A stretch of 64,000 nucleotides of DNA from Polytrichum commune (taxonomy: Eukaryota; Streptophyta; Polytrichopsida; Polytrichales; Polytrichaceae), in contig OX485805.1 of NCBI GenBank assembly GCA_950295325.1, forward strand, positions 54,336,758 to 54,400,757. The letters run 5' to 3'. This document shows, piece after piece, positions 35,994 through 48,462 of this stretch. Made by a program: the position numbers and the translations under genes. Position 1 is the stretch's first letter, and every line of letters starts with the position of its first letter. Below the pieces are notes generated by a model. That model did no database searches. It saw only the letters and a list, made by a program, of their open reading frames with translations, and was not told the DNA's origin.

Positions 35994-36197
35994 CATTGAA
36001 TACATGGTATTTAGTGTCACTTACTATTCGGAATTATGCAATGCTATATCTCATATCTTACCGGAAAATGCCAAAGTGGTTGTTTGGACATCATAGAGCA
36101 CTCACAACTTTACTTGGTGATTATATAGATCAATAGTAAGAAGATATAGCGCTGCATAATTCCAAATAGAAAGTGACACTAAATATCATATTCAATA
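35994..36197. mobile_element. 204-bp MITE with about 60-bp TIRs, copy B1
   Basis: TA flanks 35994-36197. The arms read CATTGAATACATGGTATTTA, GTGTCACTTACTATTCGGAA and TTATGCA. They are inverted at the right end with few mismatches, so the element is nearly a palindrome with a central loop of less than 90 bp. It lies 300 bp upstream of the TATA candidate of the HMA gene. A related copy is at 61681. Confidence 0.8.
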
Positions 36198-38590
36198 TAG
36201 TTCATGGTGAGTGCAAAGTCGGCCGTGACGGTCAATCATATCCAATGTTAGCGTATTCGTTGGTGATATGTGGTCCTAAACAATTCAGCGAGGATTGTAG
36301 ATTTCATGACATCAGTTCATGTGCAACAACTTTTGTCATAACATTATTCAGTTGTTATTAGCCATTCCATTCTAATAATATTCAATGATAGTGGTTCACC
36401 CAAATCGTACTCATTTTTTAGGTTGAATCTACTTGCACTGATAAGCATCCGTAAGGTATAATTCTAGCACCTTACATGACATATTCCCGGCCCCAACCAA
36501 CTTGGTCACTTGGATCAATAATGCTAAGATTACCTACTAGGTATATTTGGAATTTTTATGATGTTATCTTGATGTTTCATGACTAGAAGTCGCCCACGAT
36601 TGTCTAAATTAGTAATGGAAGTTCTATCTAAGGGTCATCTTCCAGATACCATTGTTCATGTTTGCGACTCCATGTCCTTTCCGAGAGAATCGTTGTAGTT
36701 TGATGCTTCAAGATCCTAGAATAAAGGTATGAAGATGCCAAATCACACAAGCTTTCAAACTGAATGTGGAAGGGAGGGAGAAAGACTTGTCACTCATTTA
36801 AGAAAGAAATTCGCACATGTATGTGCCTAGTAAATATTGTTATGCATGAAAAGAAGCGACAAGCATTTTATTGTCACCATATTGTTATTAAGTTTCATGC
36901 TCCCTCATCCATTTTACGTTTTAACATGTAAAATGGGGACTTTGTTGAGGCAATGAGATTGAAGCCATCATTTCTAAGGATCACAACTTGTACATTTCTA
37001 AACCTTACTCAAAATTTTCTCGTGCCTAGAAAATTGATAGTTGAAACTTAACAATGTAGTTGTGATCCTCTCATAAAACCGCCGATCAATGAAACCTCCT
37101 TGTTGACAAGTTACGATTGGGAAAGCCTCCAAATCAAAATACTTCTCACTTTTATATTTGCAGTGGAATACACATAGGTAATTCTTTTTTACACATGTTT
37201 TTGTGGGAGGTTTTCCACTACTAGGAAAAGGGTGCAATGCAGTGCTAAGGTGTTGATTTAGATTTCCTTAGGTTCTGATCAACGGAATGCGCAGTGTTAT
37301 CAGGTTGACATCATAATGTGGATCTTTTCTTTAATAAAGTGGTTTGACACTTTTGAGAAGGTATTAGTTACATGTTTAGTTCTCACTATATATGAACATG
37401 TTTGGATAATTCACTTGACTATTAATTGTATCTCTGTAAGTTTCATAAATGAAATGAGTCATTTTCAAATGTTCCGAATCTCACAGTTGGGAAGGTTTAA
37501 TTGCTTTTTCTTAATTATTTAGTAACAGCACCTCCTGTGTAGCACTTGGCAATACATTTTGTTTCCACTTGTATATGTTTGTTACTCCACCCAACATCGA
37601 ACCCAAGACCTCCTTATATCTAGCAGACACTGGCCTCTGTATTGTATATACACACACTCATGACTTTAAACGTGTTAGTAGATTAATGTTTAAAAATACT
37701 TGTTCAAGTTACTATAAGATAGATGTGTCTTAAATGGTTACTTTTTTCTGACTGGCCCACGTCTCCTAGGATATGAAACACATGGATAGTACAAGATGGT
37801 TAGCAAATCCGAATGGGCACTTACCCATAACATTCAAAGCTCCTATGAGTATCTAATCCACTATCAAAGTGAAAAAAATTGTGCTCATTTCAATGGTCAT
37901 ATAGGTCTTCCTCAATTGTGTTGACTATTGAGCTATCATGGTTATCATGTTTTAAGCATGTAGCCCAATCTTTTTTAAACACATATCTTTTTGGTATTTG
38001 TTCTTGCAGCTATACCAAACCACATACCACTCAAACAAAGGTGTTTGATTAACATAAGTAACCAAATTAGGCACCTCTACCTTAAGCCAACTTTGCAACT
38101 TAACCCTAAAACTTTCCAATTTGAATTTTTCCCTACACTTTTTGGGAACCTTAATCCCTAAACCCCATGTCTTTTTTCATACCCCAAATGAAACTCATAA
38201 GCATCTAAGTGACAATGCAAATTCCACATTGACATCAATAATTAACTAGTATGTGCATATGAAGGTAATGAAGCATTGTATATGAAGAGTGTATCTTGCA
38301 CTCATCCATTTTTTTAAATCATAATTTATACAATGAGAAATTCTTATTCTAGTGGATTTGATATAGGAATAAGCTTCAAAGACCCAAAGTAGTCTAGGGC
38401 AACCCATTGAGATGAATTAATTACGTAAATATGAGGTTTCAACATACTTTTAGTCCATGAGTAACATTCACAAAAGTTGGACGTAACATAAAGTACTTTT
38501 TGTCACATGCAAAGAAAACATGACTATGTGATAGTGTTGGGATGGATTGGGAAGTTAAACATGAGTAACTTACACAAAAGTTGGAGGTAA
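36198..38590. other. Intergenic, no gene recognised
   Basis: AT-rich with open frames up to 79 codons and no similarity. AGTAACATTCACAAAAGTTGGA and a variant recur at about 38460 and 38564, beside the next MITE. Confidence 0.45.
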
Positions 38591-38598
38591 CATAAAGT

Positions 38599-38833
38599 CA
38601 CGGGGAGGCCACTCCATTGTCAAGTTGAACACCAAATGCGAACAAAGTTTGCTACCCCTATATTACATGCCATAGATAATTTTAAAATTTAAGATATTTT
38701 TTTCTACATATACATAACCATTGATAGTATCTTTTGTATAATTTTTTGAATTTTTTAATCATATTCGTTTTTGGTAGTAATTTTTTTAATTCGATTATGT
38801 GTCATTTCAGTTAGAAATGGTATGTATGTATGT

Positions 38834-38871
<38 letters not shown>

Positions 38872-39042
38872 AGTTACCATTTTTTACTATGTAATAGGTA
38901 CCATGTAATATCTACTCATGCAAAAACAATTTGATAAAATTTTGACCCATTTTGGTGATGCTTTATGTAAAAAGTAGGATTTTCTACATGTAAAGTGTTC
39001 TCATGTGGTTTTCCAACTTTACAATGGAGTGACCTCCCCGTG
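38599..39042. mobile_element. 444-bp hAT-like MITE with 8-bp target-site duplication
   Basis: CATAAAGT occurs at 38591-38598 and again at 39043-39050. The TIRs are CACGGGGAGGCCACTCCATT and, inward, CACGGGGAGGTCACTCCATT. An 8-bp duplication and CA ends suggest hAT. The inside is AT-rich and contains an (AT)n run of about 31 bp at 38837-38867. It encodes nothing. Confidence 0.85.
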
Positions 39043-39050
39043 CATAAAGT

Positions 39051-39517
39051 ATTGCTTCTCACATACATAGAAAATTAAGTGACCGTAAATAGACAAATAG
39101 GCAAATGCATTTTCAGTCGGGGGTAAACAACCTTAAAAAGTACTTTAAGAGCCAACAAAACTAATTTCTGAAATTGAGAAACAATATATTGATTCAAAAT
39201 TGATTGTTGATTAGAAATTGGAATGGATGGAACAACCACTGGAGTCCAAGATTTGATGTTAAAATCACATTAAATAAACAATAAGAAAGGTAAAAGTAAA
39301 AGTAAAAAAACTCAAATCAATGCACTTGTAATATCAATGCATTGAGGAATCCATTTGTGTTGATTATCCCCTTAGAAGTTGGCCCTAAATTCAAAGGAAG
39401 AGTGTAACCATCTGTAAATACAGTATGTCTCAATCGCCAGGGAACCCATATTGAGATATATTGTGATTGAAAAGGGGGGGGGGGGGGGGGGGAACTGCTA
39501 AGTTCAAAACTTCAGGC
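39051..39517. other. Intergenic with poly-G tract
   Basis: A run of about 18 G lies at 39475-39492. Otherwise the sequence is unremarkable and AT-rich. Confidence 0.5.
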
Positions 39518-39660
39518 ATAATAACCGATCATTCGAGGGGAATCTATAGAATGTACCTCAATTACATGAAGGAATCCCAATTGATCCCAACATATATATA
39601 ACCAGGTGGGCTTGGAAGCACTAGGATTTCATCGGTTATGCGTAAAATCCTCCCCGGTAC
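39518..39660 (+). repeat. Dispersed repeat, partial copy of the 21977/43779 family
   Basis: ACCGATCATTCGAGGGGAAT, CTATAGAATGTACCTC and GGAAGCACTAGGATTTC match the middle part of the copies at 21977 and 43779. Confidence 0.5.
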
Positions 39661-39922
39661 ATGTGGGGGGAGGGGTACTTTTATTACTGTCACTTACCAT
39701 GCAAAATGGCATGATCTGCCCATGATTTGCACCATTATTCGAATCTCCTTTTGGATGTATTTAAAGCAAGCTTGGAATTTTAGTCGAAACTAAGTTCATG
39801 TGTGAGGAAAAGAGTTAGGATATAATAGTAGGATCCTGACTTTTTCCCTTTTATTTTTAATTTCTCCTTGATTTCATGTTTCAGTTAAAGTGGGCTCCAA
39901 GTGGAATCTAACAGTAACTGTG

Positions 39923-41203
39923 GGAGGACGCTAAACACCCCCCCCACGAACTTCTAGGGATTCCATATTCGGGTGGGGGCAGCCCTCCCACGAAATTTCT
40001 GGCCCGCCCGGATTTTTTCCAAACCTGCCCGAAAATAGCTGCCCGCCCCGCCCGAAAACGAAAAAAACATTGCTCTTCCATTCTTGAAGGCCGCTTGACT
40101 ACAAATCCCATATTGAGTGCACTTCACCTTCAAGGTCTCAAATCCAATATATATGTGCACTTCCACCTAGTAAATAAGGCATTAAATGGGATTTCATTCC
40201 GGAAGTGAAACCATCAACCAAGAATGTAATTAACTTGGAAGTCAAAAAATTAGAAAATCCTCATCAACATTGAGGTTATAATTTTTATGACTTACCATTT
40301 GAAATTGTCTTCGTCATTCTTAAATGACACTTAAATTTAGTGTGCTGATGTGGTATGTATATTTTATAATATTTTAGATAATTCTGGCTACTTTTAAGAA
40401 TATTCATACGCACTTATTCTAATTAAGTGTGATTTAATGTAATTATGTCTAATTAATTCTGATTAATCCTAATTAATCCCAAATAAATCAGAAAGTATTC
40501 TTTCCAAATTAAGTAAGACTAATTAATCCTAAAATTTAATTACTGGAATTAACTCCAATTAAGTCCAATCAATTTCAGTAATTACAATACTCAATTTTTA
40601 TATCCAGTAAGCCTAATTAACCCTAAAATTTAATTAATGGAATTAACTCCAATCAAATCCGGTAATTAAAATAATTGATTAATTAGTTCCATTAAGTATA
40701 TTTTATAAATAAGTGCGTATGAATATTCTTGAAAGTAGCCAGAATTATCTAAAATATTATAAAATATACATACCACATCAGCACACTAAATTTAAGTGTC
40801 ATTTAAGAATGACGAAGACAATTTCAAATGGTAAGTCATAAAAATTATAACCTCAATGTTGATGAGAATTTTCTAATTTTTTGACTTCCAAGTTAATTAC
40901 ATTCTTGGTTGATGGTTTCACTTCCGGAATGAAATCCCATTTAATGCCTTATTTACCAGGTGGAAGTGCACATATATATTGGATTTGAGACCTTGAAGGT
41001 GAAGTGCACTCAATATGGGATTTGTAGTCAAGCGGCCTTCAAGAATGGAAGAGCAATGTTTTTTTCGTTTTCGGGCGGGGCGGGCAGCTATTTTCGGGCG
41101 GGTTTGGAAAAAATCCGGGCGGGGCCAGAAATTTCGTGGGAGGGCTGCCCCCGCCCGAATATGGAATCCCTAGAAGCTCGTGGGGGGGTGTTTAGCGTCC
41201 TCC
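39923..41203. mobile_element. Mutator-like element with 496-bp terminal inverted repeats
   Basis: The arms 39923-40418 and 40708-41203 are inverted and almost identical over 496 bp. The outer ends are GGAGGACGCTAAACACC. Flanking 9-mers GTAACTGTG (39914-39922) and GTAACGGTG (41204-41212) agree at 8 of 9 positions. A 9-bp target duplication with long TIRs is typical of Mutator-like elements. The outer 120 bp of each arm is GC-rich with repeated GGGCGGG and then turns AT-rich. The 289-bp centre has a 94-bp tandem duplication of TAATTAA-rich sequence (units at 40513 and 40607). There is no transposase. The 70-109-codon frames in the arms are mirror images of each other and are not genes. Confidence 0.9.
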
Positions 41204-41279
41204 GTAACGGTGACCCAAACATATGCCTACTACTAAATTTAGTGATTTTTTTTTTCTGCATGAATCATAATTTGGCTGG

Positions 41280-41765
41280 CCCACATTAGCATCCATAACC
41301 ATGATCTCAAGAAAGCTTTTCTTGCTAAAGATTGGAACTCTTTCCATCTATCTGGGAAGAAACCAGATTGCTCCCACTTCAAAGATTTTTTCAAATACGA
41401 ATGTGAATTACACTTGAAGCAACTATTGGAACTACCACAATGTAAGATCGTTTTTGCTGACTGTACCTCGAATCATAGACTGCCATTGAATATGGACGGT
41501 GGTCGACTATTCATGTCTCTAGAGATTATAGATTTTGTCACTTTTGCTCTTATAATGTAGTCAAAATTGAAGCACACTTTGTGTTGGAGTGACCCCTATA
41601 TAGTTACTCCATTAGGATCCAATCACTTTTTGAAAAAATAGTATTCCATGGGAGTCTCTAGTCTTTCTTTCAATTGGACCATCAAGTTGAAATTAGCCTA
41701 TATCTCATGGAGGCTACTGTACTTGACCACTCTAGAGAACTAGCCAGTCACAATATCCCGATGTA
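41280..41765 (+). pseudogene. LINE reverse-transcriptase ORF relic (C-terminal zinc-knuckle region)
   Basis: The plus strand reads HDLKKAFLAKDWNSFHLSGK, then LPQCKIVFADCTSNHRLPLN. After a one-base shift near 41510 it reads SRDYRFCHFCSYNVVKIEAH followed by FVLE, a stop in place of Cys, and PLYSYSIR. The HR-L...C-x-F-C...E-x-H-F-x-x-E-C-P-x-Y pattern is the cysteine/histidine motif found after the reverse transcriptase domain of many plant and animal LINEs. Further downstream it reads FFQLDHQVEISLYLMEAT. The reverse transcriptase core itself is not present. It is an inactive 3' fragment. Confidence 0.55.
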
Positions 41766-41964
41766 CTTTTAGTCCCATGAGCCTTATGGTTTCCCAAACT
41801 CTAAAATCAATGACATTTCATTTCATTACAATGAAGAGGCTTCAATCTTGAAATGCTATGTGAGCAATAATTCCAAGATGTTGGAATTTTAACTTTTATC
41901 ATGATCTTTCATGACAAGAAGTTGTCTAACCAATTGTATGCAACGAAGTTGCAATTTCCTCTAA

Positions 41965-42479
41965 GGCCGCTTCACACGCAAGACTGAGAGCCTGTGACCA
42001 CTCCACTTCAAGCACTGTCATTGGTGGGAAAGGCAGAGCCGGTCCAAGTCCGCTTCACACTATGCTTGAGGTATTACCACACAGGCATTACCAACGGAGT
42101 ATGTGAATGCAAGATGGATGTTAAGTCTACATGGATTCCTACGTGGCATCGAATGGATCATGTTTCATGGTCACTTGGCAATTTTCAAAAACCATCTTTT
42201 TGGAGGTAGGCCTAACACAAAACCGGGAGACCATGGCAATCTGAATGCTCATAATTGTTGGTTTATTTTATTCTATCATGTGCGAGGATCTACATGAATA
42301 GAAATTCATTGAAATAGCATTTGGTTGAGGGCCCAGTCACATATGACTTCCCACTACACTTGAGGGTCCATGACCACACTACATGATTTTGGAGGTGTCT
42401 TGGGTCGGCCTTTAGACACTTTCTTTTGGGCTCTCACAATTTTATGGTCACGCATCTTGGCTTGTGTGGGAAGTGGCTT
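41965..42479. mobile_element. 515-bp PIF/Harbinger-type MITE
   Basis: TAA precedes 41965 and follows 42479. The TIRs are GGCCGCTTCACACGCAAG and, inward, AAGCCACTTCCCACACAAG, each followed by an AGAGCC/AAGATGC and GTGACCA block. Length and TIR layout match the element at 58648. The right end is offset by one base, so the boundaries are good to about 1-2 bp. Confidence 0.65.
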
Positions 42480-42482
42480 TAA

Positions 42483-43355
42483 GACTTAAGTTGATGTGCA
42501 TAAACGTTTGTGACACGCCTCTATTCCAACCCTACCGATGAGAAGGCCTTCAATTTATAATCACCATTCTATAGTGTATATACAGACTGCTCCTATATGC
42601 CAAGATATTCATGACAATAAATGGGCCACGTCCCAAAAATTAACATTTTGTTTAAACTGAGTTGTAGGTATGTGTCCAACAACCAGTTTAAATGTGATGA
42701 ATAATATCACCCGAACTATTTTGTACGCCCCTCCTATATCTTAGATGTTGGAATTAACGAGGTTGGATTTTGTCATGATGTATCATGGTAAGATCAAGGC
42801 CTGTCTCTAATAAGATACTTAAGTTTGTTTGTTTTTTTTATTGCCACCTGTCAACTGCAAAATGTACCATACATTTAACACTGCCAAGATGGGACCTGTA
42901 ATTCAAATGCATAATGGACACTCAACCTAGATGTTGAGATTAGTGATGTTGGAACTTGTCGTAATGTTTCGTGGCGAGCTGTTGGCCAAGTCTAGCATAT
43001 TGGCACTTGATTCACCAACTTCCTAAAATACATGTGTGTACCCCCTTGGCAACACGTGCCCTCGAACAACCCTGCCGATAACGATAAATAGCCTTCGTTT
43101 GAAAACCACCATGTAAGTCACACCTCAATGCATGGATCTTGTTGTGATGTTTCGTGGCAATAATTTGGCCTTGTCAAGCACATTGACGATTTCGCTAAAC
43201 TTAGTTCACATGTTTATCCATTTGCAACACATGTCCTAACCACAAATAGCACACATGATGAGCCGCATTTTGTGACAAAATATAAGAAACATAGTCACTT
43301 AGATCAAAGCAAAAGTTCAATTTCAATTTGTGGATGAAAAAAGAGCCCATAACTA
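42483..43355. other. Intergenic, weak internal repetition
   Basis: Phrases similar to TTGTYRTGATGTTTCGTGGC followed by TTGGCC recur near 42765, 42955 and 43140, suggesting an old tandem structure with a period of about 190 bp. No gene is recognised. Confidence 0.4.
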
Positions 43356-43648
43356 CACCAAAGAGTCCTGTTAGTGTGGGTGGAATATTAGCATGGAAAT
43401 GATTACCATGGGCCACACTAATCAAGGTGGAATTGACACGGGTCCCAGACCTTGGGTCTTCCCCTAAGTCTTCATGAAGACTTCTAACCAACACATCAAA
43501 AATCAGTTATAGGGAAATAGTCGCATAAATTATAACAATAACCCACATAAAATTTTTATTTTAAAAAAATTGACCCACGTTAATTTTCTACTATAAATTT
43601 AGTGTGGGTTGACAATTAATGTGACAACAATAATAGGACTATTTGATG
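43356..43648. mobile_element. MITE (AACTACAC family), copy D2
   Basis: The left end CACCAAAGAGTCCTGTTAGT and the right end read inward, CATCAAATAGTCCTATTATT, are related to MITE D1 at 31848, including GTGGGCCACACTAAT-type inner sequence. The left TA flank is present and the right one has decayed. Confidence 0.55.
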
Positions 43649-43778
43649 CAGTTTGCAAACTACCAAAGCCAAAGCTATTACCTATAGATTCCATTCACTT
43701 AAGCGGCAAAAGCAGCTCAAAGTATTGCATGAAATGACACACTTTGTCAAATGAACAGGGAGAACCAGCTGCTAGTTA

Positions 43779-43973
43779 CAACTGAACTGGTTGAGGTTGA
43801 GAAGTATCCAGTCGAAGTTCAAGACTTCAGGAGAATTACCGACCACTTTAGAGGGAATCAATGGAATATACCTCGATCTTCTCAAGAAAAACCAAAGATG
43901 TCATTGAGATGTGAACTGGTTGGACTTGGAAACACTAAGATCTCGACCGATTATGCCCAAAAATCTCCCCAGA
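43779..43973 (+). repeat. Dispersed repeat, copy of the 21977 family
   Basis: Same order of motifs as at 21977: CTGGTTGAGGTTGAGAA, GTTCAAGACTTCAGGA, TTTTAGAGGGAAT-type, ATATACCTC, then ACCGATTATGCCCAAAAA. The two copies are clearly diverged. Confidence 0.6.
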
Positions 43974-44735
43974 CACTGCACTTCATGATCAGATGTTGGC
44001 GATAATTATGGTCCTGGACACTCAACTAAATAGAAAGGAAGCTTTCTAGAGCACCTCCTTTACAGATCCAGCAGAGGTGAGGGTGTTTTCCTTTCCCACA
44101 AGGTATTGCAAGCATGGGAACCGGAAGTCCTTCTTTCAACTCAATCACCATGCACGGGTGTTGTAATTATTTCACAAACCTGGCTATTACACTCTCACAC
44201 TCTATTGAATTAGCTTGAGTGAAATACACATCGTTTTACTCCTGTACCCATGACCTTTCTGTCTTCCTAGACCTGAAAATCAAGTCATGTCATTTCATTT
44301 GTATGGGTTATAAGTTTTCCTTGTGGCAACAGCTGTAGGTTACTAGAAGTTTTATTACCAAACAATGGCTCAACTTGTACAACTCTTTGGTAGATTCAAT
44401 AGAACTAACATTTTTATCTATTTATTTAGAATGACATACTTTAAACCAAGAAGTTGTTGTTTGCTAGTAGAGTTATCTTGGTATCAAACATTAGTTCCAA
44501 AATTCAACTCAAAGTATCATAGTCAAAGGCATACAATTTCTTACAAAGTCAAAGGTCATGTTAAACCTCTGCATACATGGACACTACATGCTAAAAAAAC
44601 ATTGGTTTTTAGCTCTCCCATAAGCTTGAGCGATACGTCCATGAAGTAGCCAATAATGTGTCAACTCAAAGGATAAGCTTATTCCACCTCCAAGGTATGA
44701 CCTAGCATGGGGTGTTCCTTGATTTTTGAAATTTT

Positions 44736-45029
44736 GATAGAGACGTGTCGTTATGTTGAAACGATATAGTCATTAGTACATATTCTAGACTTTGTGTATA
44801 TTTTTAACTTTTGATAGAGACGTGTCATTATGTTGAAACGATATAGTCATTAGTATATATTCTAGCCTTTGTGTTTATTTCAAAGTTTTGATAGAGACGT
44901 GTCATTATGTTGAAACTACATAGTCATTAGTATATATTCTAGCCTTTGTGTATATTTTAAAGTTTTGATAGAGATGTGTCATTATGTTGAAACTATATAG
45001 TCATTAGTACATATTCTAGCTTTTGTCTA
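44736..45029. repeat. Tandem repeat, exact 77-bp period, 3.8 copies
   Basis: GATAGAGAYGTGTC occurs at 44736, 44813, 44890 and 44967. The units share TTATGTTGAAAC, ATAGTCATTAGTA and ATATTCTAG. Variation between units is low, suggesting a young minisatellite. Confidence 0.9.
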
Positions 45030-48000
45030 TAGAGGTGTGTCAATAATGTGTAGAGTCTTTGTACAAGACTACTACTGTAGAGGGCTCTCCATTTCATCTT
45101 TACATGTGTCGGAATGTAGTTTCCACGTGGTATACAAGTGGGTCTTGGCAAATGTGAGCATGACATTTGACAAAATTTGAGGATAAAATAATTACATGTT
45201 GGAATAGAGAGTCCTCTATGGTTGTATATGGTTGATTGAAATTTGCCATAGAATAGCGTCCCACAATACATCATGAGAATTGTTGTCAATGTCTCAAGCA
45301 ACTTCAACAAGTGAGTTGATTTCTAATATAATGCAAAGTATCATGATCACTAATTATAAAACAAATATGTGACTCGCCCTTGCATGTTAACTTATGAAGG
45401 ACATATGGTTGTTTGCTTATCCTCAATATAATTTCCCAACATAAAGATGTGCCCCACCATAAGCTTATACTGACTCCAACTTATTAATTTTCTAGGAAAC
45501 CAACACGAGTACATGACATGTGATGTGGCAATTGCCAAATCCCTTTTTTATTGACAACTAGGCATCCCATAGTGAGAATAAGTCTTAAATGAGAGGGTGA
45601 CATGACAAACTCTTTTTGCTATGCACACTTCTATATAATCATTGTTTGAAATTATATTATTGAGTATTATTTATCTATTTGAAGCTTATAAAGCAATTTT
45701 TACAAGTTTAACACAATTTACATATAGATAGACAAAAACACTTGTTCCATTATTGAGCAGTTATAAAGGAAAAGCCTCTTCACATGCAAGCTACTAACCC
45801 CTTTCGGGGGTGGCCCACACCTAGTCCACACCCAACCCATAACTTAATTACATGCAATACGAACTTTAAATCACATTAGAAATTTTCTTGGTAGAGATTT
45901 GCCATATTAGTATAGAAATGTAGCATTTTGTAAAAAAATATAGCTATAATTACTATGCACCACACTATTTACTATGTACAATTAGAATGATGCAATTCAC
46001 CACGATGTTGTACATAATCACACTATGTATTCAATAACATGGTTGGCATAGAATGGTTGAATATCCACACTATTAGTCCAATTTTAAATATGAATTTTTA
46101 GGTAGACTATTATTCCCCAAATGTGGAATTGGTTGATTTTTAATTAAATAAATTTTATGTATATTATATACTATTTAACATAAATGGAATACAATATATT
46201 TCAAATCCATCAACCAGGTACTTCACATGGTAAGTTAAACTATATCTCCATCCGTTAAACCTTTGGTGTGTCAATTTCAGTGTAGTGTATGCTCTCATGA
46301 GCACGTCCTTATTAAATCTATCTATAAGGTATGTGGGTCTTATTTGATTCCATTTCTTGTTCCCCATCTTCTAATTATCAAGTTTATGTCTTAGAATTTG
46401 TGCTGCATCAACAAATCTTGGTGAAATATCACCAAAAACCATATTGAAATCCAGACCTCCCTAGTTATCACAAGTGCAATTTTGTTGATTACTTAATTGA
46501 ATACATAGGTCCTCCAACTTATGAGCTCACTTTTCAACGTGGAGCAATTAATAAAATTTGAAAAAGTTATCCAATGTCTTTCAAACACGTGTCATTGAGG
46601 TGTTTGTTTTCCACCTAGTACCACACCAATCAAATATAAACCTTCAATTAAGAAAGTAACCAAATAACACCTGCATACCTTACTCGGTGATTGATTTGAC
46701 CCATCCTTGTCCATAATTTATATACAAAATGAGGTTCTTCACTTCAGTGCATCCCCAATATATACACACTTCACCATCTTTCAAGCCAAGTTTGGGTTTG
46801 AATATGAGTAGATGGAAGAATTTTTTTGTGCCATTCTTGATAGGCTAGTCTGTCATTGGCAAAAATTAATAACATAGAAGGTTCTAAAACCAACACCTCA
46901 TCCAAAACCAAAACCTATAAACGCCTTTCAATTGTCAACATTCTACTACTTTGAACCGTTTCTTATGGTGGAGGAGTGTCTAGGTCCACAAACTGGCGGT
47001 TTTAGGTGCCATTAGTGGCACCACCTCATAGCCACCTTCACTACCCCCATGTAGGCTAGGTAAAAGGCCTCACTCTATCTCGGGTTGGTTCAAGGTGGGT
47101 TTAGGGTGGCTTGTCAATGCCTATAAAAGCCATTCTATACACTGGGGGGAACGGTTCTAGCCATTCTATTCACAAAGCCAAGGAGGTAGGCCCACAAAGC
47201 ACAAAGGGGGTCAGTTCCCGGGATATAAGGTGACGGTTTTGCAAGCGAACCGGGTGGGATCATGAAGGTGGCCACGTGGCATTGTGCACCATTATTAGTT
47301 GGGCTTTGGTCTAGCTTGGGTCTACTACCCAACTCTGTTTTGTTAGTTATAGGCAGTGAAGGTGGGGGTCTTCATCATTTGCAAGGTCATCATACATAGG
47401 GCCTATGGATTAGTTTAAGGAAGCTAGTGGTTATGACTTTGAATATTCATCAAATACTCAATTGAAACTACAAATACCTTTTCTATCTTTTTACCTATGT
47501 TTAGCCCAAAGGCTTTTATTTATTTATTTATTTATATTTATATATTAACCACATAGCCATATGTATGTGCAATAGCTTAAAGTGTCGGTTTAACTACCCT
47601 ATACCTTACATTAGGTCCAAAAAAATTGTCATCAAATAAAGTGGATAAGGCATGTGGATGTTATTAGTTTGTTGTTCTTGTTTTTGAGCTTATGCATATT
47701 GGATTTACAAAACAAAATTTGTGTTGCAATAGAAAATCTACAATGAAATATTAGCAACAACAACAACAACAACAACAAACTTGAAAATTGGACCTCCCTT
47801 ATTAGTTATGGTTATCAGAAGTGCATTTTTGTTGATTTCTTAACTAGATACATGGATCATCACTATTATGTTCATTATTGAGTGTAGAGTAGTTATTAAT
47901 AGTCAAATACGCAATTCAATCTTTTTTAGACATGTGTCTTTATGATGTTTTCTCTTTGATCCTCAATGAACCACATACCAATCAAATGTAAGGGTCCGAC

Positions 48001-48035
48001 TAAGAAAACAAGTCATTTAAGACCCATGTACAATA
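45030..48035. other. Long intergenic stretch, no gene recognised
   Basis: Open frames reach 105 codons (44993-45310, minus) without recognised similarity. There is a TTTA-type run at 47516-47534 and a (CAA)n run at 47757-47777. A GC-richer patch at 46960-47340 contains GCCTATAAAAGCC at about 47120, but no gene model can be supported there. Confidence 0.45.
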
Positions 48036-48398
48036 GAGGCACCTATAACCAATCACTTAAGAGATTATGAACTACGTCCAGAGAAGTATAAGGCGGTGCA
48101 ATGCTTTCCTATCTAGGAAGATAAAATTAGGAGGATTGAAAAATTGGTAATTGTATTCCTTAAGTTGAAATTACTGTGAATTTTGAAGCCAAAAGTTGGC
48201 CCTCATATATTACCAATGTCTAGAGTTTGCCATAACCGCTCATTTCAATTGCTCGCTCCACCTCACTTTAGCACTTTAACCAAGAACATGTGTCATGGCA
48301 CTATTGGTTCCGGCCTGATAAAAATTTAATTCCAACCTAATTGAAATTATAGCACCCTATAGGTTCCCAATGGGGTCATGATCGGGAATAGGCGCCTC
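48036..48398 (+). mobile_element. MITE, GAGGCGCC family, copy 4 (complete)
   Basis: TA flanks both ends (48034-48035, 48399-48400). The TIRs are GAGGCACCTATAACCAATCA and, inward, GAGGCGCCTATTCCCGATCA. At 363 bp it is the best-preserved copy and serves as the reference for the other five. Confidence 0.85.
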
Positions 48399-48462
48399 TA
48401 TTATACCTTATTAAGGTTTTTACTATATCTTCAAGACAACTTTAAACTGCAACAATAGAGTC

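Noticed and set aside
39954-41289. Apparent protein starting MEVHIYIGFETLKVKC, found on both strands
   Set aside because: It is encoded once in each TIR arm of the Mutator-like element. It has no recognised family and disappears as a gene candidate once the inverted repeat is seen.
47110-47340. LTR or promoter around GCCTATAAAAGCC
   Set aside because: No second LTR copy, primer-binding site or downstream coding frame was found.
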